Source: Alphaproteobacteria bacterium (GTDB taxonomy: Bacteria; Pseudomonadota; Alphaproteobacteria; JAUXUR01). From it: 56,698 bases of DNA. The translations under genes were made by a program, and so were the position numbers. Location of the stretch: NCBI GenBank assembly GCA_030680745.1, contig JAUXUR010000045.1, forward strand, positions 1 to 56,698, in the 5' to 3' direction. The notes beneath the pieces are model-generated. The model made no database searches and had not been told where the DNA came from. It was given only the letters and a program-made list of their open reading frames with translations. Below, piece by piece: positions 46,246-54,731 of the stretch; the stretch's first letter is position 1, and each line of letters starts with the position of its first letter.

Positions 46246-46277
46246 AAACTTACTTTCTAGTATGTATTAGGCCACTT

Positions 46278-46544
46278 TTAACCAGATTTAAGTATAAGCG
46301 CATATAGATGCTCGGTATATTCCTTAAGCGTTGAAATCATATAAGGCATTAAAAGAATAAGGGATAAAAAGATAAGGATGATTTTAGGTACAAAAGACAA
46401 TGTCATTTCTTGCATTTGCGTCAATGCTTGAAGAAGCGATACAGAAAAACCAACAATAAGCGCAATGATAAGGACAGGGGCTGATACTTTAAGCAGCACC
46501 CAAATGGATTGCCGTGATATCTCTATAATTTCTAATTGCGTCAT
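46278..46544 (-). CDS. fliQ: Flagellar export protein FliQ
   Basis: 88 residues with two membrane helices. MTQLEIIEISRQSIWVLLKV and the middle SLLQALTQMQEMTLSFVPKI are FliQ signatures. Component of the export gate. Lies between fliE and fliR on the minus strand. Confidence 0.94.
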   Translation of the reverse strand: MTQLEIIEISRQSIWVLLKVSAPVLIIALIVGFSVSLLQALTQMQEMTLSFVPKIILIFLSLILLMPYMISTLKEYTEHLYALILKSG

Positions 46545-46565
46545 TCTGCGATCATCTTTTAGAAA

Positions 46566-46868
46566 TTAACCCGCTTGAATATGGTATATTTCTTTAAACG
46601 TAGCAGTTGCTGTACTTAAAGTTTCCCGCACTGCTTTTAAACTTGTTTCAAGGTTTGCAGAAACGATTGCTAAATCAATTTCATTTCCAGCACCTTTGAT
46701 TGATTTTGCACTTTCTATTTCGTATGCGTGTCCATCCTGCCTGAGGCTTTGAGCAGCTTCTGAAACCATATTTCCAAAACCTGAATGTTGATTAATATCC
46801 CTTGTGGCCCCAATATTAAGGTCAGAAATTGATGGGATTTGCGATGATGTAATGGGAGTAATAGCCAT
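46566..46868 (-). CDS. fliE: Flagellar hook-basal body protein FliE
   Basis: 100 residues. The C-terminal half (DLAIVSANLETSLKAVRETL, then TATATFKEIYHIQAG) matches FliE, which joins the MS ring to the proximal rod. It is followed by fliQ, as in other alphaproteobacteria. Confidence 0.88.
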   Translation of the reverse strand: MAITPITSSQIPSISDLNIGATRDINQHSGFGNMVSEAAQSLRQDGHAYEIESAKSIKGAGNEIDLAIVSANLETSLKAVRETLSTATATFKEIYHIQAG

Positions 46869-46923
46869 TTTTGAGTCTCGTTTTATATTTTGTTGTAACT
46901 ACACACTTCTATTGCAGGAAAGG

Positions 46924-47376
46924 TTAAGTCTTAGACATAATCCCAATTGTTTTTTCAAACATTTCACGAATGATTTTAATCATACTCATATTTACATGGT
47001 GCGCGCGCATGGCTTCATTCATATCTTTTAATTCAATATGACGATTCACATTCGGTAATTTGATCATACCGTTTTCGTCCGCTGCAGGGTGACCTGGATC
47101 ATATTCTTCACCAAAAGGCGTTGAATCAACACCAATCTTTTTTACGCTGACACGATGAACGCCTGTGCGTCTGTCAACATCAGATTTAAAGCTAATCGTT
47201 TTACGCGTATAAGGGTTTTCTTTGGCATTTGTACCCGTTGTATGGGCATTAGCTAAATTTTGGGCAACAACTTCAAGTCTTGACATCTGGACTTTCATGG
47301 CCGATGCGGACGTCTGCAATGCTTTCATTAACGGACTATTGTTAAATAAGATGGGTGAATTTCCAAAAGCGCTCAT
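46924..47376 (-). CDS. flgC: Flagellar proximal rod protein FlgC
   Basis: 150 residues. ALQTSASAMKVQMSRLEVVA and QNLANAHTTGTNAKENPYTR at the N-terminus and HPAADENGMIKLPNVN at the centre are FlgC signatures. The C-terminal rod helix is somewhat divergent (DMNEAMRAHHVNMSMIKIIR). It begins the cluster here: flgB, which usually precedes flgC in the same operon, is absent from the 335 bp upstream. Confidence 0.9.
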   Translation of the reverse strand: MSAFGNSPILFNNSPLMKALQTSASAMKVQMSRLEVVAQNLANAHTTGTNAKENPYTRKTISFKSDVDRRTGVHRVSVKKIGVDSTPFGEEYDPGHPAADENGMIKLPNVNRHIELKDMNEAMRAHHVNMSMIKIIREMFEKTIGIMSKT

Positions 47377-47580
47377 TTTCTACCCTAATTTTAAACGTGT
47401 TTTTTTAATGATGATCAATCATATCAGGATAATATGAGGATGCAAACTTATTTAGCGTATTGGTAATAGGTTATAGTTTTCAACCATAATCAATTCTGCA
47501 CCCTGAATCCGCATTCAAGCCCAATAGGTTCTCATTGGTTCAGGGAAACATTCGAAAGAAAATTATATCTTTTGTGCGTA
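47377..47580. other. Gap upstream of flgC
   Basis: No flgB or fragment is readable on either strand. It contains the imperfect hairpin CCCTGAA (about 47513) / TTCAGGG (about 47558). The promoter of the flgC-fliE-fliQ-fliR-flhB operon should be here, but I cannot fix it; no exact TTAA-N7-TTAA site is seen. Confidence 0.4.
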
Positions 47581-47710
47581 TATACCCGATCGGTTTCAAA
47601 ATGTGGGTAGAAAGATGAGTGGTGAATCACGCGGAGTGTATCTCTTCATACATGAGCATGGTGAATCCCGAAATCTGACGCCCTCCACAGTTTGAAAAAA
47701 GAAGGGTATA
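47581..47710. repeat. Palindromic repeat C2 abutting petC
   Basis: 130 bp in inverse orientation to C1. Ends TATACCCGATCGGTTTCAAA and (rc) TATACCCTTCTTTTTTCAAA; core (rc) CTCATGTATGAAGAGATACA. Its last base touches the petC stop codon. Confidence 0.85.
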
Positions 47711-48466
47711 TTAATCTTTGATATTCCGCCATACACGTCTTTTAGTGAAAAACATAAAAAGCGTTAGAATAATAAGGAAAAACATGACCTTAAAGCCTGT
47801 GCTTTTACGTTCTTCCATTTTGGGATCACCTGCCCATGTTAGGAAGGTTACAACATCTTTTGCATATTGCTCAACATTGGTAGGCGTTCCATCCGTATAA
47901 TTCACCATACCTTCGTGAAGAGGCGCAATCATTGCGATTTGGCGTCCTGCAAAATATTTGTTGTAATGCATATTTTCGCCTAACTGAACTTCTTTTGGTG
48001 GTTCTGCATATCCAGTGAGAATTGCATGAAGATAATCTGGCCCATGGGCACGCGCTTTGACGATTAACGATAAATCTGGCGGTAATGAACCATTATTAGC
48101 TGCCTTTGCTGCCTTTTCATTAATATAAGGTGGCGCTATATGATCCGCTGCAATGCCTGGACGTTTGAAAATTTCACCTTCTTCAGTAAAGCCGTCACGT
48201 ATTTCTTTTTCGGCAGCCAAAGCCTTAATTGTTTCAGGTGTGAACCCAATACCAGCCAAATGACGATAAGCTAAGTGATTGAGTGAATGACATGCGGCAC
48301 AAACTTCGTGATACACCTGAAATCCACGTTGTAAAGCAGCACGGTCATAGGTACCAAAAATTGATTGGAATGACCAATTCATTTTGGGTGGATGTTCCGC
48401 ATCACTTGCAAAAGCCTGTAGCGACATAAAAGCTAAAAACATCAATAGGATTGTTTTTTTAAACAT
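47711..48466 (-). CDS. petC: Cytochrome c1 of the bc1 complex
   Basis: 251 residues. Signal peptide [20 protein letters not shown], haem c motif [10 protein letters not shown] (CxxCH), the Met-ligand region near [11 protein letters not shown], and a C-terminal membrane anchor ([14 protein letters not shown]). It receives electrons from the Rieske centre. Its ATG overlaps the end of petB by eight bases. Repeat C2 follows directly after the stop. Confidence 0.95.
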   Translation of the reverse strand: MFKKTILLMFLAFMSLQAFASDAEHPPKMNWSFQSIFGTYDRAALQRGFQVYHEVCAACHSLNHLAYRHLAGIGFTPETIKALAAEKEIRDGFTEEGEIFKRPGIAADHIAPPYINEKAAKAANNGSLPPDLSLIVKARAHGPDYLHAILTGYAEPPKEVQLGENMHYNKYFAGRQIAMIAPLHEGMVNYTDGTPTNVEQYAKDVVTFLTWAGDPKMEERKSTGFKVMFFLIILTLFMFFTKRRVWRNIKD

Positions 48467-49715
48467 TTTTAGCTCCTAACGCAGGTGTGCCAAGACTTGT
48501 GGGCAATGGCAACGTTTTTTCGTATTTCGCCAAAAGAGGAAGAACACCCAAGAAGTGGAAGAAATAATAAAAAGTTGCAATTTGGCTAATCAAGATGTTG
48601 GGTAATCCAAATGTATGACCATCTGTTGGTAAAGCACCCATATACCCAAGAACGCAACAATTGGCCAAAAAGATCCAAAAGGAAATTTTAAATATTGGTC
48701 TAAAAGTACCACTTCTTACTTTTGAACGATCAAGCCAAGGTAAAACAAAAAGAATGAGGATAGAGGCAAACATTAAGAAGATGCCCCCCCAACGCCAAGG
48801 AATAGAACGTACAATGGCATAAAAGGGTAGGAAATACCATTCAGGCACAATGTGAGGTGGTGTCACCATTGGATTTGCGGGAATATAATTATCAGGCTCG
48901 TTAAAGAATTCAGGCGCGTAAAATACGATCGATAAAAAGACTAAGAAAAAGACGCCCAAACCAAAAAAATCTTTGATCGTGTAATAAGGATGAAAAGGAA
49001 TTTTTTCTTTAGGATTTTTTAAATCAATCCCCAAAGGATTGTTCGATCCATGTTTATGAAGTGCTACAAGATGAAGGATGACAACGCCAACAATAACGAA
49101 AGGTAAAAGGTAATGTAACGAGAAAAAACGATTTAAAGTTGCATTGCTAACGGAAAAATCACCCCAAAGAAGCTGTAAAATACCATTTTCAAGTCCCGGG
49201 AAGAAAGAAGCAACCAGTTTAGTAATAACCGTCGCACCCCAAAAGCTCATTTGCCCCCAAGGCAATACATAACCCATAAAAGCTGTAGCCATCATTAAAA
49301 GAAGGATAACAACGCCTAAAATCCATAATAATTCGCGCGGTGATTTATATGAACCGTAATAAAGGCCTCTGAACATATGCAGATAGACGACGATGAAAAA
49401 CATAGAGGCGCCGTTCATATGGATATAACGCAAAAGCCATCCATGATTCACGTCTCGCATAATACGGTCAACACTTTCAAAAGCGTGTTGGGAATGGGGT
49501 GTATAATACATCGCTAAAAATATGCCAGACAGCATCATAACGACAAGGCAAACACCTGCAAGCGAGCCAAAATTCCACCAATAACTTAAATTTTTAGGCG
49601 TCGGGTATTCTTCCAATGAATGACGCATAAACGTAAAGATGGGTAAACGATCATCGACCCAGTTTTGAAATCGACCCCATTTTGTCTCGGGTTCTAAAGT
49701 TTGTATACCTGACAT
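48459..49715 (-). CDS. petB: Cytochrome b of the bc1 complex
   Basis: 418 residues, about eight membrane helices. Haem-ligand His pairs lie in [12 protein letters not shown] / [12 protein letters not shown] and in [20 protein letters not shown]; the [11 protein letters not shown] motif of the quinol-oxidation site is present. Catalytic quinol-oxidising subunit. Overlaps petC and follows petA by 13 bp. Confidence 0.97.
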   Translation of the reverse strand: MSGIQTLEPETKWGRFQNWVDDRLPIFTFMRHSLEEYPTPKNLSYWWNFGSLAGVCLVVMMLSGIFLAMYYTPHSQHAFESVDRIMRDVNHGWLLRYIHMNGASMFFIVVYLHMFRGLYYGSYKSPRELLWILGVVILLLMMATAFMGYVLPWGQMSFWGATVITKLVASFFPGLENGILQLLWGDFSVSNATLNRFFSLHYLLPFVIVGVVILHLVALHKHGSNNPLGIDLKNPKEKIPFHPYYTIKDFFGLGVFFLVFLSIVFYAPEFFNEPDNYIPANPMVTPPHIVPEWYFLPFYAIVRSIPWRWGGIFLMFASILILFVLPWLDRSKVRSGTFRPIFKISFWIFLANCCVLGYMGALPTDGHTFGLPNILISQIATFYYFFHFLGVLPLLAKYEKTLPLPTSLGTPALGAKNV

Positions 49716-49728
49716 TTAAGATTTCCTT

Positions 49729-50283
49729 CTAACCAATCAATAGTGTTTTTTCATTGGTAAATTGATAAGGTGGAATTGCAAGATTATGAGGCGCTGGACC
49801 TTTACGAATACGACCAGACGTATCGTAATGCGAGCCATGACAAGGACATAGCCAGCCACCGAAATCGCCTTTAGAATCGCTTGCTTTATTGCCAGGCACA
49901 CAACCCAAATGGGTGCAAACACCTACAAGAACAAGCCATTCATCTTTGTCTTTTTTCGTGCGATCTTCGTCTTTTTCAGGATCAGGCAATGTTTTAATAT
50001 CAACAGCGCGCGCTATTTTAATTTCTTCTTCTGTGCGTCTGCGAATAAAAACCGGACTACCACGCCACATTGCTGTGATTGCTTGACCTACAGCAATTTG
50101 AGAAATATCAATTTCTGTTGTCGATAATGCAAGAACATCGGCTGCAGGATTCATGCTATCAATAAAAGGCCAAATAGCAGCACCTGCTGCAACAGCGCCC
50201 ATCGCAGCAGTCGTCAAATAAAGAAAATCTCTTTTCGTTTCTTGTATTTTTTCAGTAGGATCAATTTCGCGCTTCATTAACAT
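49729..50283 (-). CDS. petA: Rieske iron-sulfur protein of the bc1 complex
   Basis: 184 residues. A twin-Arg-free N-terminal membrane helix ([20 protein letters not shown]) is followed by the Rieske domain with both cluster loops CTHLGCVPG and [31 protein letters not shown] lies before ATG 50283. First gene of petABC; the stop is 13 bp before petB. Confidence 0.96.
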   Translation of the reverse strand: MLMKREIDPTEKIQETKRDFLYLTTAAMGAVAAGAAIWPFIDSMNPAADVLALSTTEIDISQIAVGQAITAMWRGSPVFIRRRTEEEIKIARAVDIKTLPDPEKDEDRTKKDKDEWLVLVGVCTHLGCVPGNKASDSKGDFGGWLCPCHGSHYDTSGRIRKGPAPHNLAIPPYQFTNEKTLLIG

Positions 50284-50410
50284 ACCCTTCTCCTGAAACT
50301 AAGCTCTTTAAAGCTTCTAATGGTAAGTGAATTGTCTTTTTTTTTCAGCTGTAAAGCAACAAAAAATTAGGTATTATCTGTAAGATAAAATCAAACTGTT
50401 GCAAAGACGT

Positions 50411-50535
50411 ATTACTACTCAAATTATGGGCAAATTCGTCGTCAGGCCTGCGCATTCCTGTACTCATGTACGAAGAAGTACATTCCGTTCCGGTTCTCGC
50501 TCTTTCTAGACTTTACCTCATAATTTGAGTAGTAT
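50411..50535 (+). repeat. Palindromic repeat A5 between petA and trmL
   Basis: 125 bp. The outer arms TACTACTCAAATTATG and CATAATTTGAGTAGTA are perfect reverse complements; core CTCATGTACGAAGAAGTACA then TTCCGTTCCGGTTC. It lies between two divergent genes, so it is near both starts and not at a 3' end. Confidence 0.87.
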
Positions 50536-50557
50536 GTCATTATTAAGGAGTGAGTTT

Positions 50558-51019
50558 ATGCATATAGTACTTTACCAACCTGACATTCCTCAAAATACAG
50601 GTACAATTTTAAGACTTGCTGCTTGCTTAAATCTTACCGTTGATATTATTGAGCCTTGCGGCTTTGTCTGGGATGATGCCAAATTAAAACGCTCTGGTAT
50701 GGATTACCTTGATCAAGTCAATGTGAAAAAACATATGTCCTGGGATGTTTATCTGAAACAACGAGATACAAATAGACGTTTGATACTTTTAACAACTAAA
50801 TCAGATGTAGTGTACACGAAATGTGATTTTTCGCCTTTTGATGATTTGGTTTTGGGCAGTGAAAGTAAAGGTGCGCCAATCGACATTCATGAAAAAGCAG
50901 ATTTAAGACTTGCAATTCCAATGAATCCAAATGCACGCTCTTTAAATGTTGCAATATCTTGTGCGCTTGTCGTGGGTGAAGCCTTGCGTCAATTGGATGC
51001 TTTTCCTAGAAGTGCTTAA
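50558..51019 (+). CDS. trmL: tRNA (cytidine/uridine-34-2'-O)-methyltransferase
   Basis: 153 residues from ATG 50558 (AAGGAG upstream; the frame from 50525 begins inside repeat A5). MHIVLYQPDIPQNTGTILRL and LVLGSESKGAP, IPMNPNARSLNVAIS show the SPOUT knot of TrmL, which methylates the ribose of position 34 in tRNA-Leu isoacceptors. Palindrome D2 follows nine bases after the stop. Confidence 0.93.
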   Translation: MHIVLYQPDIPQNTGTILRLAACLNLTVDIIEPCGFVWDDAKLKRSGMDYLDQVNVKKHMSWDVYLKQRDTNRRLILLTTKSDVVYTKCDFSPFDDLVLGSESKGAPIDIHEKADLRLAIPMNPNARSLNVAISCALVVGEALRQLDAFPRSA

Positions 51020-51028
51020 TTTATTTAT

Positions 51029-51132
51029 ATAGTTGATAGACTTGAGGAGTAGACAAGGAACAACGAACGAAGTGTATCCCTATATACATGAGTGAGGCGA
51101 GACGATGTATCCTTCCAATGTCTATCGACTAT
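51029..51132 (-). repeat. Palindromic repeat D2
   Basis: 104 bp. Arms ATAGTTGATAGACTTGAGG and (rc) ATAGTCGATAGACATTGG; core (rc) CTCATGTATATAGGGATACA then CTTCG. It fills the space between two convergent stop codons (trmL at 51019 and the GrpB-GNAT gene at 51143). Confidence 0.85.
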
Positions 51133-51142
51133 GGTACCCTTA

Positions 51143-52105
51143 TTAAAATTTTTTTCCGATTGCTATATCATTGTTGCACATTTCTTGTATGGAATCCTCG
51201 TGATTTTCAGGATCCGCGAAAGGCATTTTATTATAATGATGCTTGCAATAAAAAGGGTAAGCCTCAGGCGACGACTCGATATGCAATATCTTGATATTTT
51301 GTTGTTTAAGCCATTTTTCAATAAGAATCAAAAATTCGCTTCCATACCCTTTATGCCGATGTATTTCATCAATCACAATGATGCGTAAAGCGGCTTTCGC
51401 ATCTGGCCAAAATTGAATATGAGCATACCCAATAATGTCAACGCCTTTATAAAGAACAAAGTGAACATTATCTTTATGATCAAAGGTCCAAAGGTAAGGA
51501 TCTTCTATTGGTATTTTATCAAAGAAGTATTTTTGGCGAAATAGTTTAGCGGTCTCAATTTCTGTATGATGCATACAACGCATGAATCTAATTCGGTTAA
51601 ATCCAGCTTGCTTTAATATAGTGCGAATAAAATCATCTTTACCTAAATTATACCCTGTAAAAGATGCTTTGTTTTTCTCAAAAGAAGAGGGATTTTTTAA
51701 AAGGTTAGTCTTAAGAAATGCATATGCATTCATGGACTCGTGGTGATCACGTAAGTAATCTCTAAACAAAAGATTAAGTTCTATTTCGGGGTGATTCTCT
51801 TCATAAACATGAAGATTCACATCTATCGGTTTCTTTTTATTAAAATATAAACGCATGGGGATATTGTATTCCCCTTTATATAAATAACCCAAAGATTCAA
51901 GAGAAATAATTGCTTTTTCTCGATCTTTGACAGCCATGATAATATCAATCACTGGTTTTGCAGTAAGCCCTTTAACCGATGTTGAGCCAATATGATGAAT
52001 AGCAACGCAATTATCACCCAAAATTTCACGTATATTCGTGGCAACAGCTTCAAACATTAAGGGCCATTCTGGATTATACGATACGACTTCAATGTGTTTT
52101 TTCAT
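51143..52105 (-). CDS. GrpB-domain protein fused to a GNAT acetyltransferase
   Basis: 320 residues from ATG 52105. Residues 1-170 are GrpB/UPF0157 (nucleotidyltransferase-like: VVSYNPEWPLMFEAVATNI, AIHHIGSTSVKGLTAKPVID). The remainder is a GNAT domain with IIVIDEIHRHKGYGSEFLIL (H-x-x-x-G-x-G-type loop) and YPFYCKHHYNKM. Two activities in one chain are rare but known for GrpB. The 5' end overlaps the phosphotransferase gene by 17 bases, so the pair is co-expressed. Substrates unknown; drug or small-molecule modification is inferred from domain types only. Confidence 0.83.
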   Translation of the reverse strand: MKKHIEVVSYNPEWPLMFEAVATNIREILGDNCVAIHHIGSTSVKGLTAKPVIDIIMAVKDREKAIISLESLGYLYKGEYNIPMRLYFNKKKPIDVNLHVYEENHPEIELNLLFRDYLRDHHESMNAYAFLKTNLLKNPSSFEKNKASFTGYNLGKDDFIRTILKQAGFNRIRFMRCMHHTEIETAKLFRQKYFFDKIPIEDPYLWTFDHKDNVHFVLYKGVDIIGYAHIQFWPDAKAALRIIVIDEIHRHKGYGSEFLILIEKWLKQQNIKILHIESSPEAYPFYCKHHYNKMPFADPENHEDSIQEMCNNDIAIGKKF

Positions 52106-53072
52106 GAAATTCATCCAATTTATGAATAAAAAATGTAATAAGGTCTACAATATCAGCCGATTGATTGGGACGTTCCTCAGCTGGGTGCCTAATAAAACAA
52201 TCTAACAATGATCCAATATTAAGTAAATGTGTTTTTATACGCCAATTTTTAGGAAGAATCACGTTATTTTGTTTTAAGCTTTGTAAAAAGGATTCTTCAT
52301 AAATCGTGGGCATATGATGTGCATAACGCAACATATTAGCGATATCTTGAAGAAAAGATCCAGAAAAAGCAAATTCCCAATCCAAAATGCCCGTAATTTT
52401 CCAATGATTATCAATAAGATCAACTAAAATATTGGCAGGATCATAATCGCCATGGACAAGACTTTTTTCATTAAGATCTATTGGTTCATCTTTATATGCA
52501 TCAACATAATAGGCTATTTTTGCACAATTTTCATCGCCAATATGTTTTAAAACAATCGTGTTCTTTAAACATTTCTTTATAAAATCATGCTCGGTATTTT
52601 CTGCATCAAAAGGCATGACATTAAGATCTTTATCGAAAAAACCTGCAGATTCAAATTGAATTTTTTGTATTTTTGATAGATAGAAACCTGCTTCTGTCAT
52701 TAGGCTTTTTATATCGTGCGGTGTATTACTTAACAAAAGATCTCTTAATGTCATACCTTTTATAAAGGTAACAATTGCAAAACGATAATCATTATAATCA
52801 CCAATGGCATAAATTTGGGGTATAGGAACGATATCTTTAAGCAAATTCCCAATTTTTTGTTCGCGAAAAGCTGCATCCTTGTCCCGCATATAAATTCTTA
52901 AAATATATGGCGCGTTAACATCATCTAACATAATTTTGATATTTAAATTAGCGCAACCACCTGAAATAACTTCATAAGATAATAATTTTGATTTTGGAAA
53001 CACCAACTTTACTATTTTTTCTATAATTGTTTTCTGAATGGTAATCTGTTGATTTGTTTTTTCGTGATTCAT
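52089..53072 (-). CDS. Aminoglycoside phosphotransferase-like kinase
   Basis: 327 residues from ATG 53072. The catalytic loop LVHGDYDPANILVD and the metal-binding GILDWEFAFSGSFLQD are APH signatures; N-lobe ISGGCANLNIKI is glycine-rich as in the family. Substrate unknown. Overlaps the start of the GrpB-GNAT gene. It has a similar arrangement to the phosphotransferase plus GNAT pair at 31145-32554 but little obvious sequence similarity. Confidence 0.8.
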   Translation of the reverse strand: MNHEKTNQQITIQKTIIEKIVKLVFPKSKLLSYEVISGGCANLNIKIMLDDVNAPYILRIYMRDKDAAFREQKIGNLLKDIVPIPQIYAIGDYNDYRFAIVTFIKGMTLRDLLLSNTPHDIKSLMTEAGFYLSKIQKIQFESAGFFDKDLNVMPFDAENTEHDFIKKCLKNTIVLKHIGDENCAKIAYYVDAYKDEPIDLNEKSLVHGDYDPANILVDLIDNHWKITGILDWEFAFSGSFLQDIANMLRYAHHMPTIYEESFLQSLKQNNVILPKNWRIKTHLLNIGSLLDCFIRHPAEERPNQSADIVDLITFFIHKLDEFHEKTH

Positions 53073-53176
53073 TTTAAACGTCATTTTTTAAGACCTAGAA
53101 CATATGAAAGATTAAATTTAAAGTTAATTTTGACTTTTTTAAAGCTTTTTTATATTATGTTTAAACACCTTGCAAA

Positions 53177-53356
53177 AAAGGTAACGCCTCAAGACTCCCC
53201 TTTTCCACTTCCCCCGGCAAAACCCATGTAATCCATAAGGCATTTGAAAAGATTCGTTAAATATTTAAATTATCCTTTTTCACTATGGACCCCGCGGTCA
53301 AGCCGCGGGGCGTAGGAGGGGAGAGGCCTAAATTTTCTCCCTCCTAAGGCGTTACA
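53177..53356. repeat. Inverted-repeat block with GC-rich hairpin before the P-loop gene
   Basis: Ends GTAACGCCT (about 53180) and AGGCGTTAC (about 53346) are inverted copies; inside is the perfect hairpin CCCCGCGG-TCAAG-CCGCGGGG (53290-53310). It fills the 300-bp space upstream of the FlaR-like gene. No other copy is in the window. Confidence 0.6.
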
Positions 53357-53374
53357 AAAAAAAGAAATACAATA

Positions 53375-53902
53375 ATGTCATTGATTCTTCCTTCAAAAAT
53401 TATGATTTTTGGCAGACCTGGTGGCGGGAAATCTACTTTTGCGCGCATGCTTTCAAAATTAACGAACATTCCTGTACATCATCTGGATCGTCATTTTTAT
53501 CTACCGAATTGGGTGGAGCGCGATTATCAAGAATTTTTAGACATTCAACAATCAATTGTTGAAACAGATCGTTGGATTATTGATGGCAATAATACAAAAT
53601 CTTTAGAAATACGATATAAAAATGCCGATCTTGTTTTATATTTCAATTACCCAAAATTGACTTGTTATTGGCGCGTTCTTAAACGCTTTTTAACGAAAAA
53701 AGAAAATAGTGAAGATCGCGCCTTTGGTTGCCCAGAAAATATTCGTTGGTGTTTATTAAAATATATGTGGCATTTCGAAGAACGTGTAAAATATCAACTT
53801 ACAAAATTTCAAAAAGAATATCCTAAGGTTCAATTTGTAGAAATTCGTTCAGATAGTGATCTAAAAAATGTAAAAAAGAAATTTTTTGCTTATAGTCGAT
53901 AG
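53375..53902 (+). CDS. P-loop kinase-like protein (FlaR / DNA topology modulation family type)
   Basis: 175 residues. Walker A FGRPGGGKSTFAR, then HHLDRHFYLPNW and IIDGNNTKSLEIRYKNADLV, a pattern of adenylate-kinase-related FlaR proteins; the RxxWRVLKR segment adds the basic lid. Annotated in databases as topology modulation but the activity is unproved. Its last codons and TAG stop lie inside palindrome D3 (YSR-stop), so the element extends or has replaced its natural end. Confidence 0.8.
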   Translation: MSLILPSKIMIFGRPGGGKSTFARMLSKLTNIPVHHLDRHFYLPNWVERDYQEFLDIQQSIVETDRWIIDGNNTKSLEIRYKNADLVLYFNYPKLTCYWRVLKRFLTKKENSEDRAFGCPENIRWCLLKYMWHFEERVKYQLTKFQKEYPKVQFVEIRSDSDLKNVKKKFFAYSR

Positions 53903-53996
53903 ACATTGGAAGGAAACATCGTCATGCCTCGCTCGTGTATATAAGGATACAATTCGCTCGTTCTTTCTTGTCTACGCCTCAAGTCTATTGACTATA
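53891..53996 (+). repeat. Palindromic repeat D3 overlapping a stop codon
   Basis: 106 bp. Arms TATAGTCGATAGACATTGG and (rc) TATAGTCAATAGACTTGAGG; core CTCGTGTATATAAGGATACA then ATTCGCTC. Its first bases supply the last three sense codons and TAG stop of the FlaR-like gene. Confidence 0.85.
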
Positions 53997-54007
53997 GAAT
54001 ATAAAAA

Positions 54008-54044
54008 AGGGTCTAAATAAATACTAAATAGACCCTCTTTTTTT
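54008..54044. terminator. Bidirectional rho-independent terminator
   Basis: Perfect 8-bp stem AGGGTCTA (54008-54015) / TAGACCCT (54029-54036), with CTTTTTTT on the plus side and a T-run on the minus side (AAAAAAGG before it). It lies between the convergent FlaR-like and exported-protein genes and can serve both. Confidence 0.9.
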
Positions 54045-54090
54045 AGATTTAATAAAAGATATTTATAAATTCTTTTATTGAAAGTTTAGC

Positions 54091-54657
54091 CTATTGTGCT
54101 GGCTGTGCGTTTGGATCTGCTGGTGCTGGTGTTGTTTTCGATGGTAATAAAACAGAGGTTCCAACAGCAAGTGCCGTGGAAATAGCTCCACCTACAACAG
54201 CTTCTTTTGCAGCTTGTTGAACACCAGGATTAGATACGAGTCCTTTAACAACACCTATAGCACTACTTACAAGAGTGCTAGCATGAGAAGCAACCGTACT
54301 AACAACTTTACTTGCAACAGATGCTAAAGTCGAAAAAATACTAAGCGTTGCAGGATCATCAGCAAGACCTTCTACAACTTTCTTTTCTAGATTAGGATCA
54401 GAATGCAATTCATCAGTAGCAGCTACATGCACATTAGTTCGTAACTTTCCTATTGGCACCATTTTATTGTTAGGGAGCACTTTATATTGTTGTGCTTGAA
54501 ATAATGTTACAACACCTTTAGTATCGGCATGATTAACGTCATCATGTTTTGCATTATGATCGACTTTAAATCTTTGTGCTTGATCTGCAAATGCAGAAAA
54601 GCTTGATGTCATTAATATTGTCGCAAAAGCTAGAGATAGACATAATTTTGTTTTCAT
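54091..54657 (-). CDS. Exported protein of unknown function, 188 residues
   Basis: Signal peptide MKTKLCLSLAFATILMTSSF ending near AFA, with AGGAGGAC before the ATG. The mature protein starts hydrophilic (many Lys, His, Asp) and becomes Ala/Val/Ser-rich and hydrophobic in its second half (SVASKVVSTVASHASTLVSS, AAKEAVVGGAISTALAVGTS), ending in a Pro/Ala tail. The composition is like membrane-active or amphipathic secreted proteins, but no family is recognised. Confidence 0.68.
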   Translation of the reverse strand: MKTKLCLSLAFATILMTSSFSAFADQAQRFKVDHNAKHDDVNHADTKGVVTLFQAQQYKVLPNNKMVPIGKLRTNVHVAATDELHSDPNLEKKVVEGLADDPATLSIFSTLASVASKVVSTVASHASTLVSSAIGVVKGLVSNPGVQQAAKEAVVGGAISTALAVGTSVLLPSKTTPAPADPNAQPAQ

Positions 54658-54731
54658 TTAGTCCTCCTGAGTTTTTTTTTGTTTGGTTCTTATCTAATCA
54701 ATTGTAACATAGATTTTTTTCTTGAACAATA

